DNA of 64,000 bases, from the NCBI GenBank assembly GCA_029948255.1, contig JALIZF010001503.1:124001-188000 (forward strand). Reading direction: 5' to 3'. Numbering within the stretch: the first letter of the stretch is position 1; each line of letters begins with the position of its first letter. The translations under genes and the position numbers were made by a program. Under the pieces are notes generated by a model that worked only from the letters and a program-made list of their open reading frames with translations, was not told the origin of the DNA and searched no databases. This document shows, one piece after another, positions 48,501 to 56,703 of this stretch. The DNA is from Telmatactis stephensoni. Its lineage: Eukaryota; Cnidaria; Anthozoa; Actiniaria; Isophelliidae.

Positions 48501-50647
48501 ATTCATTCATCTATTCATTCTAGTTAGATTCTAATTAGATTCTAGATTAGATTAGATAAGATTCTAATTAGATTCTATTGTAGATTCTAGGATTCTAGCT
48601 AGATTCTAGTTAAAATACTAGAATCTAACTAGAATCTAACTAGAATCTAATTAGAATCTAATCTAATCTAATCTAGAATCTAATTAGAATCTAACTAGAA
48701 TCTAATTAGAATCTAATGTAATCTAATTAGAATCTAGCTAGAATCTAGTAGGATAGGATAGGATAGGAGAATCTAATTAGAATCTAACTAGAATCTAATT
48801 ACAGTCTAATCAGAGTCTAACCTAATCTAATCTAATCTAGAATCTAATTAGAATCTAACTGGAATCTAATTAGAATCTAATTAGAATCTAATTAGAATCT
48901 AATTAGAATCTAATTTAATCTAATCTAATCTAATCTAGTACCCCATACCCCAGAGAGGGAGGTACCGCCCTGCCGGGCTAGGGGTTTGGGGGGAGGGTAG
49001 CTTTACCGGGTGCACCGGTCCCAGAACTGTCCTTTTCCTACTACTAAGATACGGTGCATGTGTTAAAGATTTGTGAAATCTAGGCTAAAAGAAATTGAAA
49101 TGTTATTAAGAGGAAATTTGTACAAGTGTTTGTAAAAAAAAATAGATATACGTGAGCGTTAATTTCGGGATGGCGAATTTGAAGTGAAATAAATTAAATG
49201 AAGTGAAGTGAAATAGAGGAAAAAATCCTCGGCTCAAGCTAAGTCGGGGACTGGAACCGACGGCCCCTAATTGATTCACTGATTCCCTGATTCATTGATT
49301 CATTGATCGATTCACTGATTCATCTATTCATCTATTCATCTATTCATCTATTCATCTATTCATCTATTCATCTATTCATCTATTCATCTATTCATCTATT
49401 CATCTATTCATCTATTCATCTATTCATCTATTCATCTATTCATCTATTCATCTATTCATCTATTCATCTATTCATCTATTCATCTATTCATCTATTCATC
49501 TATTCATCTATTCATCTATTCATCTATTCATCTATTCATCTATTCATCTATTCATCTATTCATCTATTCATCTATTCATCTATTCATCTATTCATCTATT
49601 CATCTATTCATCTATTCATCTATTCATCTATTCATCTATTCATCTATTCATCTATTCATCTATTCATCTATTCATCTATTCATCTATTCATCTATTCATC
49701 TATTCATCTATTCATCTATTCATCTATTCATCTATTCATCTATTCATCTATTCATCTATTCATCTATTCATCTATTCATCTATTCATCTATTCATCTATT
49801 CATCTATTCATCTATTCATCTATTCATCTATTCATCTATTCATCTATTCGTTTATGCGTTTATTCATTTTTAGGAACAATACTGTAGTTGGATGGCCTCC
49901 CAAGGAATGGACGAATGAACTAGTTTTTGATTTGAAGAAATCCTACGAAGACTCGAAGTCAATCGAGTTGAGGTGCAGGAAACAGAATTCCCAGCCGTTA
50001 ATACCGGTAAAAATTAAGCACATCTACTTCTTCCTTCCTTCCTTCCTTCCTTCCTTCCTTCCTTCCTTCCTTCCTTCCTTCCTTCCTTCCTTCCTTCCTT
50101 CCTTCCTTCCTTCCTTCCTTCCTTCCTTCCTTCCTTCCTTCCTTCCTTCCTTCGATTCCTTCCTTCCTTCTTTCTTTCCTTCCTTCCTTCTTTCTTTCTC
50201 TCTTTCTCTCTTTTTTTCCTTTTTTCTTTCTTTCTTTCTTCCTTCCTTTCTTCCTTTCTTTCGGTTTTTGCCCCCCTTGAACACATCTTTCCCCTAGAAA
50301 AATCTTCCACCCACTTCTGACTTTCCACCGTCTCTGAGGACCCCCCCCCCCCCCCCCCCCCTCTCCCCTCAACACACACCCCTTAGTTCGTCCTGGGTCC
50401 ACGAGGAAAACATTCTACTTAATACACCATCATATTTACCGATCATTCATTGTATTCCTGCAACCGCAAACCAATCAATGCAATCCTTATTAATTATGAT
50501 TACTAGGTACATAGAAAGACTGTACCCAAGCCCGTCATCACTAAGCCGTTGAAAAAGGAAGTTGTGGCCTGTTTAAGCTACCACGTGACTGGCTGTCAAA
50601 TTTTGATATTCTTTGCAGCATTGCAGGCGTGCATAATTTTGTATTAA
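27600..50647 (+). CDS. MOXD1: DBH-like monooxygenase (MOXD1 family), copy B, 14 exons
   Basis: Exons: 27600-27863, 34048-34194, 35173-35340, 36538-36621, 37655-37837, 42551-42653, 43159-43325, 44842-44899, 45296-45381, 46301-46339, 46413-46472, 47978-48105, 49874-50006, 50507-50647. All GT-AG, phases as in copy A, CDS 1761 nt, 586 residues. Same architecture as copy A: signal peptide, DOMON, two copper domains, hydrophobic C-terminal tail. Copper ligands retained: H235, H236, H308, H387, H389 (as HSH instead of HAH) and M462. The only length difference is in exon 8, which lacks five codons (the residues after GL in copy A's GLENSILPEKG), just before the HxH motif. Substitutions are scattered and no stop or frameshift is present, so both copies look functional. 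Introns 1, 3, 4, 5, 7, 11 and 12 are enlarged by insertions. Substrate unknown; oxidation of a small amine or peptide is only a family-based expectation. Confidence 0.92.
28190..28480. mobile_element. Nested AGTGC/TCCGTGAAA MITEs in intron 1 of copy B
   Basis: An outer pair (ATTAATCCGTGAAACATAAA and its inverse ending GTTTCACGGATTAAGTGC) encloses an inner pair (GAGTGCTTACAATATATCCG and its inverse). Two related elements, one inserted into the other. Absent from copy A. Confidence 0.65.
28608..28813. mobile_element. Foldback MITE in intron 1 of copy B
   Basis: Ends AAGGCGGCGAAATACGAGAC and the inverse, with further pairing through GATCGATGTTGCGCG. Absent from copy A, where AAAATCCTTGAAACACTACG continues uninterrupted. 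Confidence 0.8.
28988..29145. mobile_element. AGAGTG-family MITE in intron 1 of copy B
   Basis: Ends AGAGTGATTTTTATCGGACT and the inverse (TCACAGTCCGGTGAAAATCA...CTCT). Close relative of the element at 2331-2471. Confidence 0.75.
29214..29362. mobile_element. AGAGTGC-family MITE in intron 1 of copy B
   Basis: Ends AGAGTGCATACATTTAATCC and GGATTAAGTGCGTGCACTCT, with an AT-rich core containing CAATAGGAAACAAAGGA. Confidence 0.7.
30083..32572. mobile_element. 2.5-kb DNA transposon with ~560-bp inverted ends, TSD AAT
   Basis: Ends AGACCTTTTTGCGATAACAA and its inverse, flanked by AAT (30080-30082 and 32573-32575). Copy A has the empty site TTGCACAATGTGTATAG near 15393. The inverted arms extend to about 30630 and 31985 and match at roughly nine positions in ten. 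The spacer carries an imperfect ~20-bp tandem repeat (TCTTGGACTAAGTTTTTG, 31400-31580) and a minus-strand 96-codon frame of unknown nature (30825-31115). No transposase was recognised, so this is a nonautonomous or decayed element; a 3-bp TSD would fit the PIF/Harbinger group. Confidence 0.8.
32600..32910. mobile_element. Two adjacent AGAGTG/TCCGTGAAA MITEs in intron 1 of copy B
   Basis: First element from GAGTGATCGCACTTAATCCG to CGGATTAAGTGTGATCACTC. Next to it is a mosaic of AAAATCACTCTAACCCGTGAAA and ...CACGGATATATTGTTTGCACTCTAG, which looks like a second element inserted into a third. Both are absent from copy A. Confidence 0.6.
32925..33132. mobile_element. Foldback MITE in intron 1 of copy B
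   Basis: Ends ATATAGTCAATTGAAAAAAC and its inverse; arms continue through GTTGTCGGGTCTAAA and ACATAGAACATAGAAG. About 205 bp. Confidence 0.8.
34255..34510. mobile_element. MITE in intron 2 of copy B with clean empty site in copy A
   Basis: Ends TAGACGACTTTCAAAAATGG and the inverse. It is inserted into CTATAG: copy A reads ACCTATAGTGGG (near 16250). Because CTATAG is itself palindromic the duplication may be read as TA (Tc1/mariner style) or as up to 6 bp. Arms include AACGAGGCC/GGCCTCGTT. Confidence 0.85.
35650..36483 (+). mobile_element. LINE 3' fragment (reverse transcriptase C terminus) in intron 3 of copy B
   Basis: The frame from about 35660 reads through KLRTYRIFK, IKHRIALTKLRISNHCLEIE and, after one stop at 35838, ERICPLCKYESEDEKHFLL, the cysteine/histidine motif common at the C terminus of non-LTR retrotransposon polymerases, ending near 36121. 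The 3' tail includes a large TTCTG array and finishes with TGTCTGTCTGTC, a microsatellite-type 3' end. It is 5' truncated, in sense with the host gene and absent from copy A. Confidence 0.8.
36237..36390. repeat. (TTCTG)n microsatellite, about 30 copies
   Basis: A nearly perfect TGTTC pentamer array inside the 3' region of the LINE fragment in intron 3. The pentamer keeps several frames open in both directions; these are not genes. Confidence 0.97.
36853..37072. mobile_element. MITE in intron 4 of copy B, TSD TTA
   Basis: Ends CGCCCGCCAAACACGTTGAG and (inverted) AGCCCCCCGCACACGTTGAG, flanked by TTA at 36850-36852 and 37073-37075. Further pairing through CCACGCGAGGCAC. The equivalent site in copy A (near 17330) is empty. 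Confidence 0.75.
37091..37510. mobile_element. Second foldback element in intron 4 of copy B
   Basis: Ends TTAGCCACTTCCCAATCGAG and the inverse (ending TTGGGAAATGGCTAA); arms pair through TTTGAATATTTAATGCAATT and AGAGCACATCAAAA. It lies 18 bp from the preceding MITE and is absent from copy A. Confidence 0.8.
38098..38328. mobile_element. hAT-type MITE in intron 5 of copy B, 8-bp TSD
   Basis: Ends TAACCAGTGAACAGGCTCT and (inverted) TAGCCTGTGAACAGGCTCT, flanked by GTGAATAT at 38090-38097 and 38329-38336. Copy A has a single GTGAATAT (near 17929). The interior is an inverted pair of purine and pyrimidine tracts (GGGAAGGGGA.../...TCCCCTTCCC) able to form a long hairpin. Confidence 0.9.
38494..39183. 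mobile_element. Nested inverted repeats in intron 5 of copy B
   Basis: Outer arms of about 130 bp start CAGGTAGCCCAGGCTGGACG and end in the inverse. Inside lies a second inverted pair around CGGCCGTTGAAAATCG/CGATTTTCAACGGCCG. Either a foldback inside a foldback or a single element with two symmetry levels. Confidence 0.75.
39638..42283. mobile_element. Candidate DNA transposon in intron 5 of copy B
   Basis: Short inverted ends TAGCGGAGCTCCC and GGGAGCTCCGCTA are 2.6 kb apart, within a ~4-kb stretch that copy A lacks. Near the left end there is a GTCCGTAC-rich stretch (39740-39780). A possible first exon at 40152-40283 starts MPSVKLLKNLAKVGNKSR and ends at a GTAAAG donor. The right part holds an old ~500-bp direct duplication (41335-41850 and 41855-42330; shared GCCCAATTCATTTGAATCAA). 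No transposase recognised. Confidence 0.4.
42718..43110. repeat. (CAGT)n microsatellite expansion in intron 6 of copy B
   Basis: Nearly 400 bp of CAGT tetramers with CAAT, CCGT and CATGCATT interruptions. It ends with CCGTCCGTCAGGAGTTAGTAG, shared with copy A. The serine/glutamine/valine open frames across it are artefacts. Confidence 0.97.
43452..44567. other. Insertion in intron 7 of copy B, composite
   Basis: Copy A passes directly from GATAGTTAGG to TTTTTATGGACAGCTACT (near 18930-18950). Copy B has about 1.1 kb between them. It includes the SINE at 44163-44440; the remainder is unclassified, with no gene. Confidence 0.7.
44163..44440 (+). mobile_element. tRNA-derived SINE in intron 7 of copy B
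   Basis: A box in TGGCACAGTTGGTTAGTGC, B box in TAGTTCAATCCCC at tRNA-like spacing, followed by a body with TTAAATACCCTTAAAACGGA and GGGCCGGGCGCACCTTCGA. The 3' body matches fragments in introns 4 and 8, tying those to this SINE family. It is absent from the same intron of copy A. Confidence 0.75.
45475..45712. mobile_element. TATAGAGGG-family MITE in intron 9 of copy B with nested insertion
   Basis: Same insertion as 19967-20100 in copy A, so older than the duplication. Here it is interrupted by a ~95-bp element (about 45557-45652) with ends TCAAGCTTTT and CAAAAGCTTGA, which is not in copy A. Confidence 0.75.
45749..45912. mobile_element. Foldback MITE in intron 9 of copy B
   Basis: Ends GACCGAATCGAAATATGGCG and the inverse; copy A reads CTCAAGTGAATGACCCG without it. 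About 165 bp. Confidence 0.8.
46545..47847 (+). mobile_element. LINE (non-LTR retrotransposon), 5'-truncated reverse transcriptase, intron 11 of copy B
   Basis: One open frame from about 46563 to 47467 carries SVLGPLLFLIYVNDF, the catalytic FADDSNLFY (aspartates near 46656), LCANKLSLNITKSNFV and IKYLGIIIDNHLDWKVH, the order of palm and thumb motifs in Jockey/CR1/L2-like polymerases. The upstream polymerase motifs and the endonuclease are missing. After the stop there is a ~380-bp AT-rich 3' region ending in CAATGTCAATG, a short-repeat tail. Junctions: TAGTGGGCCC on the left and TCGAACGTGG on the right. In sense with the host gene and absent from copy A. Confidence 0.9.
48238..49045. mobile_element. 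808-bp foldback element with ATTAG satellite core, 6-bp TSD, intron 12 of copy B
   Basis: Inverted ends of about 115 bp start AGTAGTAGGAAAAGGACAGT and include GGGACCGGTGCACCCGGTA and GGGGTATGGGGTACTAGATT. They are flanked by AAGATA at 48232-48237 and 49046-49051; copy A has the empty site GAAGATACGG (near 22209). The whole interior consists of ATTAGATT repeats on the left and the inverse CTAATCTA/AGAATCTAATT on the right, so the element is a near-complete palindrome. No coding capacity. Confidence 0.88.
49312..49850. repeat. (CTATTCAT)n octamer array in intron 12 of copy B
   Basis: About 65 near-perfect CTATTCAT copies ending just before the exon 13 acceptor. The equivalent array of copy A uses TTGATTCA, ACTCACTG and ACTCGCTG units. 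The 194-codon frame across it is a repeat artefact. Confidence 0.97.
50031..50270. repeat. (CCTT)n array and poly-C in intron 13 of copy B
   Basis: CCTT tetramers decaying into CTTT and TTTC runs, followed by a ~20-bp poly-C tract at 50341-50361. Frames across it are artefacts. Confidence 0.95.
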
Positions 50648-51027
50648 ATAACAATAGACTCCACTTTCTTTATTTAGCTCAAAGTTTTACATAAAATGTA
50701 CATGATACTCAAAAAAAATTATCATTTATGGGATTCCTTTGGTAGGCAAGGATTGGCTTATCCTCTTTCGCATACACCTTTTTTGTTATCGACACCACGG
50801 TAACAATCACTGCAGGCGTAAAGACCAAGAGACCATTATACTCAGCCTAGTCCCCAGGCGTCCTTTGCGAGCGCGGAGCGCGAGCAAGTCCTGGGGCGAT
50901 CGCGAAGCGCGAGAGAACGCCTAGCGAATAATGCCAAAAGTGTCCCTGATTTGACCAGCAGTGTCCCTGACCTTTAGCTGACAACAACTTGACTTTTTAA
51001 TGTTTTTTCCAGCAATTTCGGTGGAAT

Positions 51028-51360
51028 GACAAGGGCGGATCCAGGATTTTTCAAAGGTGGGGGTCACGTGACGTTTACAAACAGGGAACCCAAACGAAAA
51101 GGTCTTAAGCCATTGAAACTCGCTGAAAATATGACATTAATTGCTTAGACTAGTGATATTTTAACACTTTTTATTAGAAACAAAAATATTATATTCAAAA
51201 CTGAATGGGTAGAGGGTTGGCATTGCTTAGTGATATTTCAATGAATGTTAAAAGTGAGTCTTTTCACAGAAAAAAATAACTGCTGTCGCAAATTCTTGAC
51301 ATATAAACACAGGGTGGGGTCCTGACCCCCGCGCCCCTCCATCTGGATCCGCCCTGGCAT
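51028..51360. mobile_element. Nested MITE with GGGCGGATCCAG ends
   Basis: Left end AAGGGCGGATCCAGGATTTT, right end ...ATCTGGATCCGCCCTGGCAT. A related end, GGGGCGGATCTAGCATTTT, occurs alone at 54663. Confidence 0.7.
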
Positions 51361-51884
51361 GAGTATCGACATTCACCAATATAGACCAAAAATTGGATTT
51401 TTACGAGTTTTAATATATGTTTTTAAGAAAGCATAGAGGAAGATTATAGACTGTAAAGGGGATTTCATTTTCAAACAATCACAGTCTTAGCAGTGATTAT
51501 AAAACTGAGTGAAGTTTTTTTACCATAAAATTTGAATCGAAGCGGCTAAAGGGAACTTGATAAATATCAGATACATTACATTGTATTAAAGAGAATCTGA
51601 CGGAGATTTGTTTTATTTCAAGTGCAAAAATATATGTGGATTTAACTCAACTTGTGACAGTAGTCTGTGTAAATAAAGCAATTTCAATTCACCAGAAATT
51701 TTAGCGATATAGATAGCCACTAATTACTAAGAGATTTTACCTTCGAAGTGGAGAATCGAATAGACCGAACACAACTTATCGTATTGCTTCGATTGATGCG
51801 AACACACAACCGTTAGAGTTTTGAACTCAGTTCAATTCAGTTAATTTCACATATAGGGTGTCTTGTGAGATCCGGTAGCATCAA

Positions 51885-53637
51885 GAGACCATAATACTAA
51901 GAGAGCGAAACTCAGTATTGATGTCTGTGCGATGTTCGTCGTGGCTAAGGCTATTTTAGTAACTTCGCCATCGCGCGCGCAAGGCTCTCAAACAATAGAA
52001 TTTGATTTTTGACGTGCGCGCGCACAGGACCTTTTGCTGCGCTTTCGGCATTTCAATCCAAGCCTTGCTTGGTGTGGTTTGTTCACTGATTTAGTCATTC
52101 ATTCGTTCATTCATCCTTTTATTCATTCGTTCGTTCGCCCATAGATCAAGGTGAGGCTCGATAAAAAGAAGACAAAATAAATGTAATTTACTCAAAAGAG
52201 ATTAAATTGATAGGACACTATATTATCAGGAATATGAGGACTGATTGCTATTAAAGTTAGGAACAAAGAAGACTATTAAAATCTCTCACGAAACACGTTT
52301 ACCATACAAACCAATCAAGTAAAAATCTGTAACATATTCAAGAAATAAATAGAACAAAATTTGAATAAATTAATAATGATGCAATTAATTGATTTAATAT
52401 TTGTATTAGAACAGATTGCAAAAAATTAAAAATTCAGAAAATGCTAAAATCTAAGTATTAAGAAACCGAAAAAGAAAAAAGAGAGTAAAAAGGAAGGGAA
52501 AAAGGGGGAAAAAAGAAAAATATTCCGACCTACACAGGGCTCGAACCTATAACCCTTACATCGGACCCCCCGGAAATGGGGAAAGAATAACTAGATAATT
52601 GAAAAATAGGAAAAAGCTAAAAATGAAATTTGGGACGATTCTCCCGAGACATTCATAGAAGCTGAGACATCGAATCGACTTACGTTACGGATGAAGATTT
52701 CGGCCCCATCCACGCTATCCCGGTGCTACATATAACAGATGACTTAGCCCGAAGGCCAGGGAGGGAGACGATATCCGGACCCTAATCCATACCTTTAGAT
52801 ATCACCTTAGACCGCTGCGCTACCTAGACACTTAATGTTTTTAATGACTAATCGGGGTAGTCTATTCGGCGAAGTTTCATTGTTATGCTAATAGGACTAT
52901 TCCAAACCTTTAGGGAAATAGGAGAACCAATCAAAGTCCGGCATGAATGATTTCATAAATAAACAGAGGAAAGAATAAATAAAAGAATAAATTTCCGTGA
53001 ACATTTCTAAGTGCATAAAGGTTCTTTGCAAAGTCAAGAAGTTACGCCAATGACTGTTTATGGATTTTACGGTTTTTTTCTTTTGCTGGATGATCATCAA
53101 AACTGATTTCCCATTTCAAGAACAATCTTGAGGCACGTTTGAAGACTTAAAGCGTCAGTAAAGTTAGGTACTTTAAACAATTTAAAAATTGGATAATTCA
53201 CACAAACTTGTTATGAGTTTGTTATTTCTACGCGCATGTAAGGAACCCATACAAATTCAGCTGAGACTTAAATGTACTTTCTTTATTAATTAAAGCCCTA
53301 CGGGCTTGTTCCACACTGTCAAGACCTCGGTCTGATATTTATCCGTAAAATCCGAGCTACCTGTCGTAGACCGAGCATGCAGGTGTGCAAAATTACCCAA
53401 GTGGCCTTTGCAAGCAAGCTTTGTTACCCGAGCTTCCTCGTTTTGCCCAAGTGAACGCTTTTATAGCGTCTTCTTTTAAGTAATAACGCCATTGCGCGCA
53501 AGCAAGGCCGAACAGAATCTCGAACAGTAGAATTTGATTTAAAAAATAGCTAAAAATAGCCTTAGTCGCCGCGAACATCGCACAGACATCAATACTGAGT
53601 TTCGCTCTCTGAGTATTATGGTCTCTTGGGAGCATTT
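51885..53637. mobile_element. Nested element with ~180-bp inverted ends
   Basis: Left arm AAGAGACCATAATACTAAGA..., continuing with ATTGATGTCTGTGCGATGTT; right arm its inverse at about 53465-53637. The same terminal sequence is single in the flank of copy A (24293-24420). The interior is AT-rich and includes A-box- and B-box-like stretches on the minus strand (rc of 52800-52820 and 52535-52580), too far apart for one tRNA. Confidence 0.55.
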
Positions 53638-54129
53638 AACTTCGAAGTGAACAGCGTCTTCTAAAGCATCACGTTTGTCTCTGAGTTTGCGTCCGCCATT
53701 TGAACTTTGGCATTATTTGCTAGGCATTCCCGTTGGAGTCACTCTGTGACGTCACGTTTTGAAACGAGAGACGGGATAGCCTGGGGACTAGGCTGCATTA
53801 TACTAAGACAGCGAAACTAAGTATTGATGTATTTGTATAGGTAATCATACGGTTTCGAGTTCAATTTGAAATTAATTCGCACGAGTGTGTTTTTGAAAGA
53901 GTATCAAAATTGCACGAGGCCGTAGGGCGTAGTCATGTGACGAGCATGCGCAGTAAAAAAAGAACGGCTTTGGGACGAGATTATTGGTTGGATGATTGAC
54001 AATGGTCAGTGGCTTTAATTCGGATCAAATGCGCAGTCATGTGAATGCCATCAAAGATGACGTGACGTTAAAACAGGACGTCAGACTATGACGTGTATGA
54101 CATTCATTAATTGCGTCACCATCATGACA

Positions 54130-55583
54130 CCACGATCAGGATGCTACTTTACTACCAGGTTTAACCATGCCTTCACGTCCTCTTCCGTGATCGGCGAAGT
54201 CAATTCATCTTCTCGGATTTTCCAGTTTAGAATTCAAGGGGCATGTTGGTATTTTATTACGAAGTCCAATTTTCAGAAAATCGCGATCATAAAATGACGC
54301 GAAAATTTTAGTGACTGGTTTGCATTTCGACTTGTAGTGAAGAAATTTATTGTCAGTATAGTGGTTACATATTGGTTATGTTGTTTAATCAGACTAATTT
54401 GATAAGTATAATTTCTTGGTTCTCATTTTTCCAGTTCTTTGGTTCGCACGTCAACAAACTTGCATCCACTCCAAGCTAGATCAATTCAAGCAGGGCATAA
54501 CGAGTATTGTTGTACATGAAAGGAGAAAGTCGAATCAAACAGAAAACAAACTCAAATATCCATTTTAGCAAAAATGAATGCTTTCGTATGAGTGAGAGGG
54601 ATTGAGAAATAAAAAAATATGTACTCCTTTATAATTAGTTCCTCATTGAGGCAACGTGGCAGGGGCGGATCTAGCATTTTGGCTGAGTAGTTTCCAACAC
54701 GACCGAAACTTAATATCATTAAATCCGATGATACCATTTACACTTTGCAAATTCTGAGCATTAGCACCCACTATAAACAAATAAATAAATAAATAAATAA
54801 ATAAACACACTACAATTTTCAAAATCATGCGAACTCAGACACTGATCAAGTCGTCGTCATAGGTTCAAGAAAAAATATAACTAAATTTAATTTCACATCC
54901 AATCGATTTTATTCTAAAATATGGTCTAGGAAACTGTGTTTTTAGATAATTTTTGAACTTATATCGAAATAATTTGATGCACAAAATGTTTTATTCGGTA
55001 AGAGTTGTAGCCGGTGTTATGTCACACAACGCAAAGTCACGCGCCTGAAAAGCCAGGGAAATCAATACAAATTCTTTCACATCACAGTATTTTGTGTTTA
55101 TATACACTTTGAATTGCTAATTGTAGTTAAAATAAGTTATATTTGCCACGTTTGTGTTTGAAAATATGTTCTTAAAAGTTTGCCGCCATGCTGGTGGACG
55201 TGAGACAAACTGCCATCATACTGAAAATCAAGAATACGAATATCTATTATTAAACTAAAAACCGAAATTATATTGCGCTGTTACACGATCTCCCTAGGAT
55301 TTTAGAGATCTTTATGAGTATCTTTTGGTTGGTTGTTTGAATTGGGGGAAGCGAGAAACCAAATTCCAACGCACTGTTTGAAGGTCAGAGTTCGCTTATT
55401 ATGAACATTTCAGTAAAACTACTCATATAAAACATCAGCTATCAATTGTAAATATAGCTTACCGAGGAAACTGTTAGCTGAAGCTTAAACTTAGAGCTTA
55501 ATATTTGCCCAATTTCCTTGTTTACGTTGAATTTCAATCGCAACAGTTCCACAATTGAAGAAAGTTCGTTCGATCATGTGTTT
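54130..55583. other. AT-rich interval without a recognised gene
   Basis: Contains a lone transposon end (54663), an AAAT microsatellite (54775-54806) and otherwise unannotated DNA. Confidence 0.45.
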
Positions 55584-56703
55584 AAGGTGGCTGGACCCTA
55601 TTTCGCCAGTGCGCGGGTAGTCGAATTGAAGCGGCTATTAATTGCGTTACAGAATTAAGTTGACCAAACCTTTTACACACACCTACTACAAATGGACCAA
55701 ATTTTATAATGATGCTAGTTTGGTTGAAATCGGAGCTTTTTTAACATCGAAATTGTTATACACTTGATTTGAAATTTTGCCAATTTTCTCAAAATCCTGA
55801 CCTCGACGAGCAAAACGATTTATGGGACTTTGTAAATCAAATGTTTGTCTATAATGTGAGAGCGTTTCAAGAAATTCTATTAAGCCGATTTTGAGTAAAA
55901 ACGGAGCAATTATTTTACTTTGAAGAAATTTAAAACCGCGGGTGCTCTACTAAATTAATTTTATAACAATAATTTTCCAAAGAAAAGTTGCAATATTTTT
56001 GGTTCTAAATAATACCAAGGCATGGTTCTTTATTTTGTGAATATGTCATCGTATTTGCTATTTTTGATTGCCGTTGAGACGACTGTACGTAAAGCACTAA
56101 ATTGCCGCGTTTAACTCGGAATTTCGACATACACGTTAATAATACTGGTTCTTGAAAACTAGTAGATGAATTTTTTTTTATTTCTCGATATTGAATATTC
56201 AATCCTTTACCAGTAAGGTGTGTAAATTACAAAGGCATTGAAGTTTTTTAAGACCATTAAATAATTTTTTAAACATTGCCATATGTGCATCTCTATTCTC
56301 CGAGTTGTTGCCGGTGTTTGATTATGCATGCCTGCATGCGTGTCGCTTTGGCACCTCGTGCAAAAAATGCAAATACATGGAAGTCTTCCAAGTTACCTGG
56401 ACTGGTGAACTACTTTTCTTCGCCTTTTCAGCCTTTAATGTGTTTTCCAGCAATATTTCACTTCTCCGTTTTCTTTTTGTACAAGGAAATACCATAGTTC
56501 TAGAAACTGTAGTAAGGAACTGCTATTCTAATTACCGGAAATAAAGACGGATAATTAACATAACAATGAGATCCCACAATGCTTTGCAACGCATATATTA
56601 ATCAGCCCTCGGGCTTTTGTCACAGTTCCTCTTGACAACCGAGGAGCAAACATCTCGACTTTTGGAATCTTTCCTGATCGCGACACGCCGTCATCTCACT
56701 TAT

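Larger units (their letters stand above)
50843..53795. mobile_element. 2.95-kb DNA transposon downstream of copy B, 9-bp TSD
   Basis: Perfect inverted ends CAGCCTAGTCCCCAGGC, flanked by CATTATACT at 50834-50842 and 53796-53804. The flank of copy A has the uninterrupted CATTATACTAAGACAGCG (near 24300). A 9-bp duplication suits Mutator-like elements, although hAT-like ends would give 8. Subterminal similarity continues as GCCTAGCGAATAATGCCAAA and its inverse. Two further elements are nested inside (51028-51360 and 51885-53637). No transposase recognised. Confidence 0.8.
27086..54129. repeat. Tandem duplication, block B (~27.0 kb)
   Basis: Second copy of the block at 13105-25362, same orientation. 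Exons and exon-flanking sequence remain very similar, but introns have grown by about 15 kb through LINE, SINE, MITE and microsatellite insertion, listed individually. Confidence 0.9.

Noticed and set aside
49303..49887. 194-residue open frame
   Set aside because: Produced entirely by the CTATTCAT octamer array, which has no in-frame stop. Similarly rejected: frames at 42715-43164, 36217-36434, 23374-23769 and 49998-50402.
52535..52820. Split tRNA gene on the minus strand
   Set aside because: A-box-like and B-box-like stretches lie about 250 bp apart, too far for a tRNA; they sit inside nested transposons and may be SINE pieces.
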